Notes under the pieces: generated by a model
Databases searched by the model: none
Told to the model about the DNA's origin: nothing
What the model saw: the letters and a program-made list of their open reading frames with translations, nothing else
Translations under genes and position numbers: made by a program
In this document: positions 45,284-56,948 of the stretch, piece by piece
Numbering within the stretch: the first letter of the stretch is position 1
Layout: each line of letters opens with the position of its first letter
From: Macrolepiota albuminosa
Lineage: Eukaryota; Basidiomycota; Agaricomycetes; Agaricales; Agaricaceae
DNA length: 64,000 bases
Assembly: GCA_027475525.1 (NCBI GenBank)
Contig: JAMWFC010000046.1
Location: 3,038,001 to 3,102,000, forward strand
Direction of reading: 5' to 3'

Positions 45284-45329
45284 TACATAGTTTTGATGGC
45301 CGGCCATTTGTCAATCTCTTCAACCGTCC
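45284..45329. promoter_or_regulatory. Very short divergent promoter between the LDAH-like gene and SEC8
   Basis: Only 46 bases separate the two divergent ATGs. Leaders and core promoters of both genes must overlap each other's coding sequence or lie within them. Confidence 0.5.
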
Positions 45330-48300
45330 ATGTCTCGTGCGCCACCCTTTCCTACCCGTCGTCGCTCCCCGTCCGTCAATGGCAACAGCATTTCCTCGCC
45401 GATCCCTTTCTCCCCGAGCACCCGTCCCCTCCAAATATCCCGCCCCATGCCCGAACGACTCACAGCTCCTGGCAACAGCCCTCATCCCCCGCCCTCTCCC
45501 CGATTGGACCCTTCAAACCCTTCATCAAACAGCCCAGCGCGTCCACAGCGATCCGAACTACGATCCCGAGCCTCTGAGTATGACAATCCAGAACAGGGAC
45601 TATACAGCGACACTATCTCTGACGCCTCTCCTTCCCGACCCAGAGCCGGTGCAATAAGTCCAGGTGTCGTTGCCAAAGCAAAGTCACGGCCTCAGCCTCT
45701 GCAAAGTCCCGTCGCCAACGAAGGAGATTTATCAACACCTACGTCTTTGGTGTCAGCTTTGTCTGCGTTCAAGTCTGCAGGCTCTCGAAGACGCGACATG
45801 ATGAATGAATCTGATGATGTGGAATATCAGGCAGAACGCCAGAATGCACTAGAGGCCGAGAAAGCCAGGCAGCAACGTATTCGTGACAAAGTTCCGGGAA
45901 GGCGAACGAATGGAAAAGCCAGAGCCGGTGATATTGACGGTACGTCGTTCGTTGTTCAGGTCTTTGAAGGTCTTTTACCACGCGCCTTAAGCTGTTCTGG
46001 ATCAAGTCAAAGACGATTGGGAATTTATTATTGATCCAGATGTAAGTAGCCTGGGTCATTTCTTTTTGGGAGTAATTACACATCTACCAGTTCAATAATG
46101 TCGACCTCGCTCTTCAATTGTTGGAGGACTCCTCTCACGGAAAAGATATGGAGTCATTCCGAAGAACGAAAGACATGCTCGGACAGGCTTTAAAAGGCTC
46201 TGTGGATAGTACGTTCCATACTACTTTACTAATTCAGCTGCGTAAACTTTTGTTCAGAACATTACCAGGCATTCGCTGCCTCCCTTCCTCATCAAGCTAC
46301 CCTACTTGGTCACCTTGACGAAACGCAAACACAAATACATAGTTTACGGACTTCTCTTCTGGAGGCGAAAGAAGCTCTAGGAAATAAGAGAGCAGACTTA
46401 GTTCAGCTGTGGGCCAGAGGTCAAACCTTGGATGAAATGTCGCGTCTTCTTGATCAAATGTAAGCCTTTAAACGTTTCTTCTTGAACAAGTGGTAATGTG
46501 TACATAATTCAGAGAGCATTTAAAAGCTGTGCCAGACCTTTTAGAAACATTGATGTCTGAAAAGCGGCTGCTTCAGGCTGCAGTCCTGCTGGTTCGAAGT
46601 CTCAAGACAATCAATAAACCGGACATGCTCGAAATTGGTGCTGTATCTGACCTGAGGAGTTATTTGGTCAGTCAAGAGACGGTCCGTACCATCAGTTATG
46701 TCCCAGTTCCTCGAAAGGTTGATCTTTTATTCAGGCACTGCGTGACGTTCTTGTGGATGAATTGCAGAATCATCTATATCTCAAATCGTTCTGGTGCGAC
46801 ACGCGATGGGCCGCATATACACCTAATCAACAAACCTGTGAGTGACATACGCATTTTTACCAGAATTACCTCACCTACATGCTCATCTTTGCCAGTTCCA
46901 AAGATTGAATTTGAGGAAGATAGCCCTTTCAAGCCTTCTGATGTCAAGGAATCTACTCCAAGTTCACCGTTGTTCCATCCTAGTCGACAAGCACGATTCT
47001 TGAGTGAACTTGGTCTTAAGCCCAATGAATCTCCCATCGACTTAAGCGACCTCAGTCTAGGCAATAACCAGCCTTTGCCGTCAGAGTATCACGTTACTGC
47101 AAACAACCCGGAAGGAGATTCTTTTTCGTATATGGAAACCCTTATTGAATCTCTTGCTGTTCTGGGAAAGTTAGGCAGTGCAATGGATACTATATCCCAA
47201 AAACTGCCCGGTGAAATCTTCAGTCTTGTGGAAAACACACTAGATGAAGTCGAGGAACGGACAGAATATGGCCGCAGGGCCCCCATACTCGGCTTGAACG
47301 AGACTATGGGAAGGACCACTAAAGGTGTTTACATCTTTACTTCGGAGAGTTCTGCTGTAGATTCGACTATGCCGGCTAAGAGTACTTTCTTGCGAGCGTC
47401 ATCCCTGAGACTCGCAGCTCTAGAATCTTCTTCAAAGAGAGTGGAACACGAAATTCTCAAAGATCTCTTTTGGACTTTATACTCCAAGCTGGATGCAGTT
47501 GCTCAAGGTCTTCGTATTATCTATGAGGTTACAAATCGTATAGGCTCGGTAAGGATAGTGGACTTGAAGAAACCTCAATATCTTATGTTTCTGCAGCGGC
47601 GGGATTTCAAGGATTCATCCGGCGCCAAACCTGGATCACTCTTCTCAATAGCTGAAGCATGGACTCCAGTGCAAACAGAGGTTTGCATTAATGACTTCGC
47701 TTATATCGCTATTAAGAGTGCTTCAGGTCCGGACGCTTATATATGATTATCTAATGGATGAAAACCAGGGTTTGGTTTCTGGCCGAAATCCGATCTCTTC
47801 AATAAACGAAATTTTGCGTGACGGAAAGCTCACCCGAGATCGAGGCAAAGTGCGGCTTGAACAATTGTGGTTATCTTTGGCTTAATCCTGACCTCTCTCT
47901 AAGGCAATCTTCCGTTTTGCAGACACTAACTCAAGAATCACAGCGAAAACTCTTAAACCACATGAAGATGACCTTACTCGTGTACTCAATGATACAATGC
48001 CTGGACTTGTTCCTGGATCTGGAGATGTTGTCCATACAACACTGCCGAGCGTTGGGACCGATGATCGTATGCTCGGGGCAGACCAACATCACCGGCTTAT
48101 TATACGTCCTGATGTGTTCCATGTCAGCGTTCTTTTCCAGCCGACTTTAGCATTCCTGGCCCGAATATCGACAGTCCTGCCATTCGGTGTAGAAACCCAG
48201 CGAGCGTCGAGCGCTGTCTTGGATGAATTCGTCCTCAAAGTGTATTTACCGCAGTTGGAAGAGAAAGTGTCCGAACTGTTCCATCAAGCAGCCACCGGTA

Positions 48301-49973
48301 CTTCTTTTCTTGGAGACTGTACGCTTTCTTATTTTTTCATGAAGGTCCGGATGCATTTCAGCCTGACGCCTCAGCGAATTTGTTATGCCGAGAACCTTTA
48401 GTGAAGGTACTCAAACTTATACAGCATGCTCTCTGATTTTCTTATAATTTGACAAAAGGCTAGCACACAACTCATGGCGTTGATTAATTCCCTCTGTTCC
48501 ATGCTTGCTACCAGTCCATTCCATCGCGAGAATTACTCTCGACTGATTCTCGGGGTCATCATCCAATTTTATCAACGGTGCAGTGACCGATATCAAGACC
48601 TCGTGACGTTGAAAGACATTGCGGAGCCCAAACTTGAACCCAAGTTGGTTCTCGCCGCTCAGTGGGCACAGCGATCGGAAGTGAGCACTTGCCTATCAGA
48701 ATTGCTGAGCGTTAGTGTGCGTGCCTTCGAATTTCTCGATTTCGAGGGCCTTGACCTCACATAATCTAGGAAGAAGATGAGGTCAAAATGCTTCAAATTT
48801 GTCGTCAGGAGAGCGATCTTGAGAAACAACTTCTCGGTCAGGAAGTAATGACACAGAATGATCTTCTTCCTTCGGTTCGAAACCTTAAATCACTAGCAGT
48901 ACTGTATCGCAGTGTTGTGAGGTTGAATTCATTCACTGTCGCCTACCACGACTAAATTTCCATTCACAGTCGTGGTTCACTTCGGCACTCAATGCTCTAA
49001 AGGCAAGACCAGACGATCTCTTATCGCCTGCAAGTCCTCAAAACCTCGATCCATTGTCTGGGGTGACGTCATTCATCCCTATCATTCCAGTTCAAGAGCA
49101 CCTTCAGCTTCCTCTCTCCCGAGAAATGTCACTGTATGCATTATCATTTTACCATAATTTCACTCGCTGAATCCCCAATATAGCCGCTTCCAAGCCTTGC
49201 TTACGACATACGAGCAACTTTCCAGTCTAATACTGGACACCATACGTATTGATGTCCGGTGCAGGACAAGATACTACTTGGACTCCTCAATGCGTGAGGT
49301 ATGCACATATTCAAGGTTATTCAGGATCATTCTACACACTCAATGAACGTACAAAGGGAAATTACTCCATTGATTGTGAGACAGCAGAGCCTGATGCTCA
49401 CATTGCGGACCTCAATACTGAACTCGTGAAATGCGACGATCTTGTCTCCACATGTTTGCCAGTGCGGGAAAGGCAGTGAGTTGTATGATCTGAAGTGGAT
49501 ATTAGTCTTATTGACCAAACCAAAGATTTATTTTCGTGGGACTCGGGCTTCTCATGGAGGACCTTGTTATATCAAATGTTCGATGCCTCCGCGGTGTGAC
49601 ACCTATAGGTATCAGGAAGATCTTGCGGCATATGCTCGCTCTTCAGCAGTCTATCAAATCTCTTTCCAACAATGAGAAAAACACCGAGTTCGAGCGAGCC
49701 AAGCAATACTATTCACTATTTTTTATATCACCTGAGGTAATATTTACAACCACTTTCAATGGTGAGGTCTCTCATAGCTATGTAAAGGATATGCTAGACG
49801 GTGTTCGCAAAAAAGCTCTGTTTACCTATGATGAGTATCAGGCTATGCTAGACCTTCAGTGTGACGTCAAGCAAGCTGATGGCGAAACTGGCGCTACAAA
49901 AACTAGGGATCACAAATACAGTATGTACATGATAGAACTTCACGGGTTAGAATTGGAGAGGGCCGGGTCCTAG
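45330..49973 (+). CDS. SEC8: Exocyst complex component Sec8
   Basis: Subunit of the vesicle-tethering exocyst at growth sites. It begins MSRAPPFPTRRRSPS with a disordered Ser/Pro/Arg-rich leader. The conserved N-terminal core follows: DDWEFIIDPD, VDLALQLLEDSSHGKDM, FRRTKDMLGQALKGSVD, HYQAFAASLPHQATLL, KRADLVQLWARGQTLDEM, DQIEHLKAVPDLLE, KRLLQAAVLLVRSL, INKPDMLEIGAVSDLRSYL, then LRDVLVDELQNHLYLKSFW after an intron beginning at GTCCGTACC near 46683. Long helical exons continue to a C-terminus ending ELERAGS at 49973. No junction duplication is present, and the exons read cleanly. It works with Rab/Sec4 and Sec6-type subunits. Convergent with the LYR protein, 34 bases apart. Confidence 0.87.
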
Positions 49974-50007
49974 TATGGCATCGAAGGCCATAAGTATTTA
50001 CAAAAGA

Positions 50008-51180
50008 TTATCTTTGAGCTTTATCTCTTCCTTGAGCAAGTTCTAGCCACTTCAAATCTGCTACCGATTCTGTTTCAGGATACCGAGAGGGATCATGACT
50101 GAGAGCAGGGGCAATCGCATTCGACGTTAATGACACTGAATACCTGCCAGTTGATTGTCTGTTCTTGTCGGTCGGGGTATAAGCGAGAATCGGAAGTCGC
50201 CCCAACAATTCCTGGTAACGTCTACGCAACCACCTCGATGGATGCCGAAGTTGCACTGGTATGTCAACATCAGCTCCTCTGCTGAGGCGCTCTTTACGAG
50301 TTAGCGGAGGTGGTAGAGTCAAGGGACCCGCAATTGCATGCACGTCTTCATATATGCCTTGTCCTTGCATTCCCAATGCCCTCACACCCGCTCTGGCTAT
50401 ATCTTCTCTTGAAGTTCTGTCGTATTCACCATCGGAGGTAGAATCTTTCACTACGACTTGCAAGGGCGGGAAAACCTTTTTCCACTCCTTTGTGAAATAT
50501 CTCCATCGGATATTTACCTCGCGTATTTTGCTAAATGGACCCAATAAACGAGCATCTTCGGAAGACGGATCGGCTCTAAGAGGAAGTGCAGGAGGAAAGA
50601 CCAAAGACTTTGCTGACAATGGTTTAGTTCTGCGGGAATCACTGGACAGGAGCAAGGCTTTCATTTCAGGCGAATAGATCGGCGGTCGCGACTTTTCAGA
50701 TTTAGGGATAATTCGCGGTAGAACTTGGGCGTCTGGATCGGATAAAATTGGCTTTGGAAAATCAAGGTCCGCCCATTATTGAGAATCAAATAGTTTACGA
50801 ACTTTCATTAGTTCCCATCTAAGTTTTCCCTTCCGACCGTACGCAAGATCAAGTATATGCTCAAACGCCTTGGTGCTGCCGTTGTTGGCAGCCTCCAATT
50901 TGCGCAAATCCTATATATATTAATCAGGTTACCGATATACGACCGTCTTGCAACGTCAGACCTGAGAGACACGCTTCATTTTGCGGCGCCGTAGGCTTGT
51001 ATGTGATGTCTCTGTGATGGCGCGAATATCATCCGAAGCCTTGATGCGGAAAAATTGTCTAAGAGGCTAGGTAAAACACGATACGGATTGCTAAAAGTAT
51101 GCCAACCGAAGATAAGGCTGAGGAAGTCGTCTGATTTGGCGAAGGTAAGACCTGTATAGGGAGGCAAGCGAACTGGTCAT
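50008..51180 (-). CDS. LYR-motif (complex 1 LYR type) protein, probably mitochondrial
   Basis: Starts MTSSLASLYRSYLRQIRRLP at 51180: a Leu-Tyr-Arg motif followed by basic helix and, after a ~50-nt intron, QFFRIKASDDI. LYR proteins bind acyl-carrier protein and help assemble respiratory or Fe-S complexes in mitochondria. Further exons give FEHILDLAYGRKGKLRWELMK, a Pro-rich SDPDAQVLPRIIPK segment and a long C-terminal half with NIRWRYFTKEWKKVFPP and HPSRWLRRRYQELL. The C-terminal part is longer than in typical small LYR factors, so this is a family-level call only. Stop TAA at 50008-50010. Divergent from the endoglucanase, 179 bases between ATGs. Confidence 0.65.
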
Positions 51181-51359
51181 GATGAATTCCAAACTTGAAA
51201 TTTTACATATGTGATCAGGCGCAAATTTACATAATTCTTTGCACGCTTAATTCTCGGTGAGGTCAACCACAACCGTCATTGCGCGAAATGTACTTCCGTC
51301 AATTATCCGCCTTTAAGTGACGCGGGGAAAAGGATGGGTTGGAAGGACAGGACTCAGGA

Positions 51360-53328
51360 ATGTTCACCTCCTTTGCTTTTGTATTTCTTGCGATCGCCTC
51401 GTTGGCTATTGCTCAGCAGCCTGTATGTGATTTCTAACTATATACACAAGTCTTCTGCTTTCTGAAGTCCCTGATTTAGCTTTACGCTCAATGTACGTCT
51501 CATCGACATTTTTAATTTATGTTCCTTCCTTGTGTTTATCTTCATCAACAATGTTATAGGTGGAGGAATAAACTGGAGTACGAAATAATCCATCCAAAGT
51601 CGTTCGTCTCTGGACTGATGCTTGGCTTGCAGCCGGAGGGACAACTTGTGTTTCCGGAGCTGTTTGTACTGAACTAAACGATTGTAAGCTCTCCTTGTCC
51701 TGTGGCTAGAATTCCACCCAACCAAGTTCAAATAAGATTACTCCCAATGTCTTCCAGGATCTGCTTCAACAACGAGCAATCCCGGCACTTCTACCGCTTC
51801 ATCCAATTCTCCGACACCCACCAGTGGTTTACCTTTCCTTGGTGGTGTCAATATGGCTGGTTATGACTTTACAGTCGTAAGCTCATTCTCTTGCATTCAC
51901 TAGGACTGATTTATTTATCTATCTTATATAACCATCAAGCTCACAGATGGATCATTTACCGGTGTTGGCGTTGACCCTCCAGTGGAGCAGTTTGCCCATT
52001 TTGCCTCTCAGGGCGTCAATATATTCCGCATTCGTGGGTCTTTCACTCAAAGCACTTAATGGCAAACCCTTGATCACTTGCTATTCATTTCAGCCTTTGG
52101 TTAGTTGAAGTGGGCTTCTTGTTGTTTTGAGGCTCAAATTATGGGACACTAGCATGGCAGTTGATGACACCTGTTGTCGGTGGTGCCATTAACTCATCCT
52201 TCTTTTCACGCTACGATGCTACTGTGCAAGCTGCTTTGAATTCCGCCACTCAGCCATATGTTATTTTGGATCTGGTTGGTTCACATATTGTGTACTTTAT
52301 TGGTGTTGATCAATGATGCTTCAGCATAACTATGCACGTTGGAATGGTGGTATTATTTCCCAGGGGGGACCTACTGATGCGCAGTTTTCAAATATTTGGT
52401 CGCAGCTGGCTACAAAGTATAAGAGTAACCCCAAGATTATCGTGAGTTTCACCATTTTCACCCATTCATACCCTTTGAAGCCATTGACATAGTTTGGAGT
52501 CATGAATGAACCTCATGATCTGAGTGTATCTACTTGGGTAACTTCTGTCCAAGCCGCAGTGAATGCTATACGTGCAGCAGGAGCGACATCTCAGTACATT
52601 TTGATTCCTGGTCTGTCTGTTATTAATGCAACCAGTTACTTTGGATTCATTTCAACCATTCAAGGATCTTCCTGGTCTGGTGCACAGGCACTACCTACTG
52701 AAGCGGGTCCAGCGCTAGCTGATTCATTTCAACCATTCAAGGATCTTCCTGGTCTGGTGCACAGGCACTACCTACTGAAGCGGGTCCAGCGCTAGCTTAG
52801 TAACCGACCCTGCTGGTGGAACGACCAAACTCATCTTCGATGGTAAGAACAAAGATCATCATTGCCACTGAAGCTTGACTCGCGCATGTCAAGTCCACAA
52901 ATACCTTGATTCTGACAATAGCGGAACTCACGCTGATTGCACCACAGTGGGAGCCCTGACCTGCCCATGATATTCTCATTGATTCTTATTTGTCAGTCCA
53001 ATGTTGACGTACTCACAAATCTTGTTGCATGGCTCAAAGCCAATGGTAATCGTCAGGCTCTTCTCAGCGAGACTGGTGGTGGTAACACACAATCTTGCTA
53101 CACAAAGTCTGTCATTTCCATGAGTCATATACCTTTCCTCTGATGACCTTCTCAAGTCTCAAAGCAGAGCTTGCCTATGTAAAAGCTAATTCTGCTAACG
53201 TTGTCGGTTTCACTGTGTGGAGTGCGGGCTCATTTGACACGACCTACGTGTTGACCTTGACGCCAAATGCTGATGGAACTGACCAGCCCCTGTGGACACA
53301 AGCTGGTGAGCCTATTTCACAGCCTTAA
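51360..53328 (+). CDS. Secreted endoglucanase, CBM1 plus GH5 domain
   Basis: Cleaves internal beta-1,4 bonds of cellulose. Signal peptide (FAFVFLAIASLAIAQQ), then a CBM1 cellulose-binding module built from four small exons (LYAQCGGINW, TGGTTCVSGAVCTELND, YYSQCLPG), a Ser/Thr/Pro linker, and a GH5 barrel: FLGGVNMAGYDF, GVNIFRIP, WQLMTPVV, LDLHNYARW, FGVMNEPHD with the acid/base Glu, FDVHKYLDSDNSG, ALLSETGGG with the nucleophile Glu, and TVWSAGSFD. It resembles Trichoderma Cel5A (GH5_5). One exon, 51480-51492, is only 13 nt. A 77-bp duplication (52644-52797) interrupts the barrel; after its second unit one added base is needed to read on into VTDPAGGT. All catalytic residues are present otherwise. 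Confidence 0.87.
51480..51492 (+). other. 13-nt exon in the CBM1 of the endoglucanase
   Basis: CTTTACGCTCAAT is bounded by ...TTTAG and GTACGT and supplies Leu-Tyr-Ala-Gln-(Cys) of the cellulose-binding module. Without it the first CBM1 cysteine is lost. Confidence 0.7.
52644..52797. repeat. 77-bp tandem duplication (junction 20)
   Basis: Units 52644-52720 and 52721-52797, in the GH5 domain. One base is needed to join GPALA to VTDPAGGT. Confidence 0.92.
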
Positions 53329-54187
53329 TTGGACCAAATTGTTGAATTGTCATCAAGTCAAGCCAAATTTACCTTAAATCGCTGTTTACATGGAATCTTG
53401 TATATCAGGGCAGGACTATTGAATTGTCATCAAGTCAAGCCAAATTTACCTTAAATCGCTGTTTACATGGAATCTTGTATATCAGGGCAGGACTATTGTG
53501 TATTTGCTTGTACTCTGCACGAATTCAAATGATATGGCGCTTTTTATTTTCTTACTCGTCACCAAGTTCGCCATCTCAACAAAAATGTATCAGTTATGGT
53601 AGAAATGTCGTCAATCCGTATGCATGTGTGAGCTGGTTTGATGGGAATATAACATCATTCTGCAGGATCAATAGATCTGTCAATAGACTCAATTATCGCT
53701 GCATGGTCCATGTACATCGAAGGCATCTGTAGTATCCCATGTATATTGATATGTGTTGGGCGAGAAATACATACACCAACGACCAGATCAACAGTATGCG
53801 CATTTCGAAGTCTTCTGGCTGTTGAGAGAAAGATTGCCGAAGAAGTAGCAGGACTGTACCAGCTGAGTCACTTGCTTGAAAGACGTTTTTGACGGATGTT
53901 GGTTTATTCTCCAAAGACGTGGTGGTTCCACTCGAGACTTGTATCCGTGGAGGGCCGGTTACCAGTCTAGTGCGAGATGGCAATTAACAGACACATGAGG
54001 AGTCTTCAAGGTATAATCAAGAACTTGGCGTTCACTGCGGTGTCGAGTTTGGTGTGGCGTATGACGGTTGACAAAGAAGAAGTGCGTATGTATCTGGAAG
54101 TGTGATGACCAAGTGATTAGTCGACAGCCCTACCCGGCTCCCGATCCGATCACAAGTGGACTTAAACCTCAACCCAAAATCTATGTT
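53329..54187. other. Intergenic, no gene seen
   Basis: Terminator side of the endoglucanase and upstream region of LSG1. It holds one 77-bp duplication (53342-53495). A minus-strand frame at 53693-53983 has a hydrophobic stretch but no recognisable family or splice pattern. Confidence 0.4.
53342..53495. repeat. 77-bp tandem duplication (junction 21)
   Basis: Units 53342-53418 and 53419-53495, in the 3' flank of the endoglucanase; noncoding. Confidence 0.9.
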
Positions 54188-56608
54188 ATGGTGATCGCAT
54201 TGAAAGAAGACATTTTCCCCTTGACTTATTCTTTCTTCAGGCTCCTAAAACCAAGAATCCGAACCCCAGTGGCTTAGGACGCGCAATCATCAACAGAAAA
54301 GTTCAGGATGCTCGCAGGCGACAGGAATCAGAGTTTGTACGTTTTTGAAAATAATTTTGTAGATGCCTTACTGAGGATTGTGTAGTACGTGTCAGATATG
54401 GATTCCGCACAGCGTCTCCGATCTGTAACTCAAGAGCGTGACCTTGACGAGTTCCTCAGTACTGCACAACTCGCAGGAACAGAGTTCACGGCTGGTAAGC
54501 AGCATATGCTGTTCGGAGACCGTTAAAACTCAGTCTTTACCAAGAACGTAGAAATGTTAAAGTCATTCAACAATCTGCCAATGTTAGCCAAAACCCATAT
54601 CTATTGAGTGAACAAGAAGAAAGGAATACACTGAAGAAGCATTTTGAGAATAAAGAAAGGCTGAGAGTTCCGAGACGGCCGGCTTGGACAAAAAAGACGA
54701 CGGCAGAGGAACTCGATAAGCAAGAAAGGGCTGCTTTTATTGACTGGCGAAGAGGTCTGGCACGGTACGTCGTCAACAAGGATATATGTCCCGTTGTCTT
54801 ACAGATGATCAGGCTGCAGGAGGAAGAGGGCTTCCTCCTAACACCTTTTGAACGTAATCTGGATGTCCCGTTGTCTTACAGATGATCAGGCTGCAGGAGG
54901 AAGAGGGCTTCCTCCTAACACCTTTTGAACGTAATCTGGAGTCTGGCGCCAATTATGGCGCGTATTGGAGCGCTCCCATCTGATAGTCCAGATTGTTGAT
55001 GCTAGAAATCCGCTTCGCTTCCGTTGTGAAGATCTCGAAAACTATGTGCACGATGTTGAGGGTCCAGAAGGGGAATCAGGCACAGGAAAAGGAATTAGAA
55101 AGAGTCTTCTGCTGATAAACAAATCAGATTTGCTCACGTTGCAACAGCGGTTCGTGTACTGCAGTTATCTTCTGATCACAATTGACCTTACTTCCTATAA
55201 GACGTCTGTGGGCAGATTATTTCGACTCTCAGGGAATACAATATGCCTTTTTTTCTGCTGCAAATGCTACAGCACTACAACTGGGAAGAAAGGACGCGCT
55301 TCTATCTGCCGGAGCCCAGGATCCATCCAGTGCTGCGGAAGATAATGAGGATCCACAGAAAGGTGACTTGGATGATGACCTTCTGGTGGAGTCTCCAGCT
55401 GGAACTGATCCAGGCGAGGGAACTTCTGATGATGAAGCCTACTTCTCTGCAGAAGATGGGGAGGAACTTAATGATCTCAGACTTAAGATCCTCTCGGTAC
55501 CTGAGTTGGAAGACTGGTTTTTGTCGATGGCTCCCAATTTATCTGGTAAGTAATTGCTTTTTTACTTTTGATTCTCCACAATTAAGCCCCCTTATAGTTT
55601 TCGGCGACGCCTCCGGAAGGACGCCTTCAAAGCTGATTGTTGGCCTCGTCGGTTACCCGAATGTGGGTAAATCAAGCACAATCAATTCTCTTCTTGGGGA
55701 AAAGAAAGTTAGTGTATCATCGACGCCAGGGAAAACAAAACATTTCCAGACGATACACCTTTCCGAATCCATTGTGCTTTGTGACTGTCCGGGACTTGTA
55801 TTCCCGCAATTTGCCACAACAAAGGCAGAATTAGTGTGCGACGGTGTGCTACCAATAGATCAACTTCGGGAATATACAGGACCAGCCACTCTGCTTGTCC
55901 AGCGGATTCCAAAACAAGTTCTAGAAGCCACCTATGGTTTATCTATCAAAGTTTCTAGTGTAGAAGAAGGTGGGGACGGAAAAGTGAGAGCAGATAATTT
56001 TTTGACCGCGTACGCGAGTGAGTTTTTCAAGTAATGTCTTGTTCAATGTCGATGACGAAATCATCAAAGTTGCCAGAGGTTATACGCGCTCAGGGCAAGG
56101 AAATCCAGACGAAGCACGAGCTGCTCGTTACGTGTTGAAGGATTATGTCAACGGCAAGCTTCTTTACTGTCGTTCTCCTCCAGGTATACCAGAAGATTCG
56201 TTCAACCAGGCTACACACGAACAAGCTTTACTTCGCACGGCAGGTAAAAAAAGGGCACCTGTCACACGAGTCGGCAGGGATGCAGATACATTCGTCCATA
56301 CCAATACTACTGAAGAACTCTCTGGCACACCACTTCATCTCCAGGGTCACGGGACGAAGGCTCGAGCTCTTGATTATGACTTTTTTGAGAACAATGACAG
56401 ACTTTCATCACGGCCCTTCATACAATCTTCGCTGCATTACGGGGAGCAGTTTACTCGTCCGATGACATATCCACATCAAAATACAGTTGCAGACGATGGG
56501 AGTTTGTTGAACAAAAGGAATATCACAGGCGCATCTGTCATGGTCGGGAAGAAAAGTCATTTTAAGACCAGACGTACGAAACAGAGGAGTGGAAAAGGTT
56601 ACGATTAA
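54188..56608 (+). CDS. LSG1: Large-subunit GTPase Lsg1 (circularly permuted)
   Basis: Cytoplasmic GTPase that releases the export factor Nmd3 from 60S pre-subunits. The first coding exon is just ATG (54188-54190); a 50-nt intron (GTGATC to TTCAG) follows and the protein continues APKTKNPNPSGLGRAIINRKV. GTPase motifs occur in permuted order: NKSD (G4) near 55125, GYPNVGKSS (G1), a TPGKT loop (G2) and DCPGLV (G3). An acidic insert rich in Asp/Glu lies between G4 and G1. The C-terminus is basic (KKSHFKTRRTKQRSGKGYD). A 77-bp duplication (54786-54939) interrupts the LLTPFERNL segment; one added base rejoins it to WRQLWRVLERS. All GTPase motifs are intact. Confidence 0.88.
54786..54939. repeat. 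77-bp tandem duplication (junction 22)
   Basis: Units 54786-54862 and 54863-54939, in LSG1. One base is needed to join LLTPFERNL to VWRQLWRV. Confidence 0.92.
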
Positions 56609-56948
56609 ATAACTAGCTCCTTAAAGTAAAATCCTGACTTTGTAGTCATTGTCTTTTGGATAGCGTGGCGAGTCTTTGGGACGAATATGGAAGAGACTAG
56701 CAAGACCTGACTTTGGTTTCTGTATGTCAATGAATTAACAAATCAGAGTGAGAATTAAGTTCGGAATCATTTCGGTAAGGTGTATGAGGGTTGCGGCCAT
56801 TCCAATACAATCTCTCAGAGGTCTGCCCGAGTAATCCTTGCTGACAGAGATGATCACGTGGAAAAGGTGATTGGCAAATTAAGTACAGAGTAGCTCAGTC
56901 TTAACCGTCATCTGCAGCGAGCAGTAGTTTTCTGTCATTGTCTTCTCT

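Noticed and set aside
53693..53983. Minus-strand frame with a hydrophobic C-terminal stretch
   Set aside because: No family resemblance and no convincing start or splice sites; left as intergenic.
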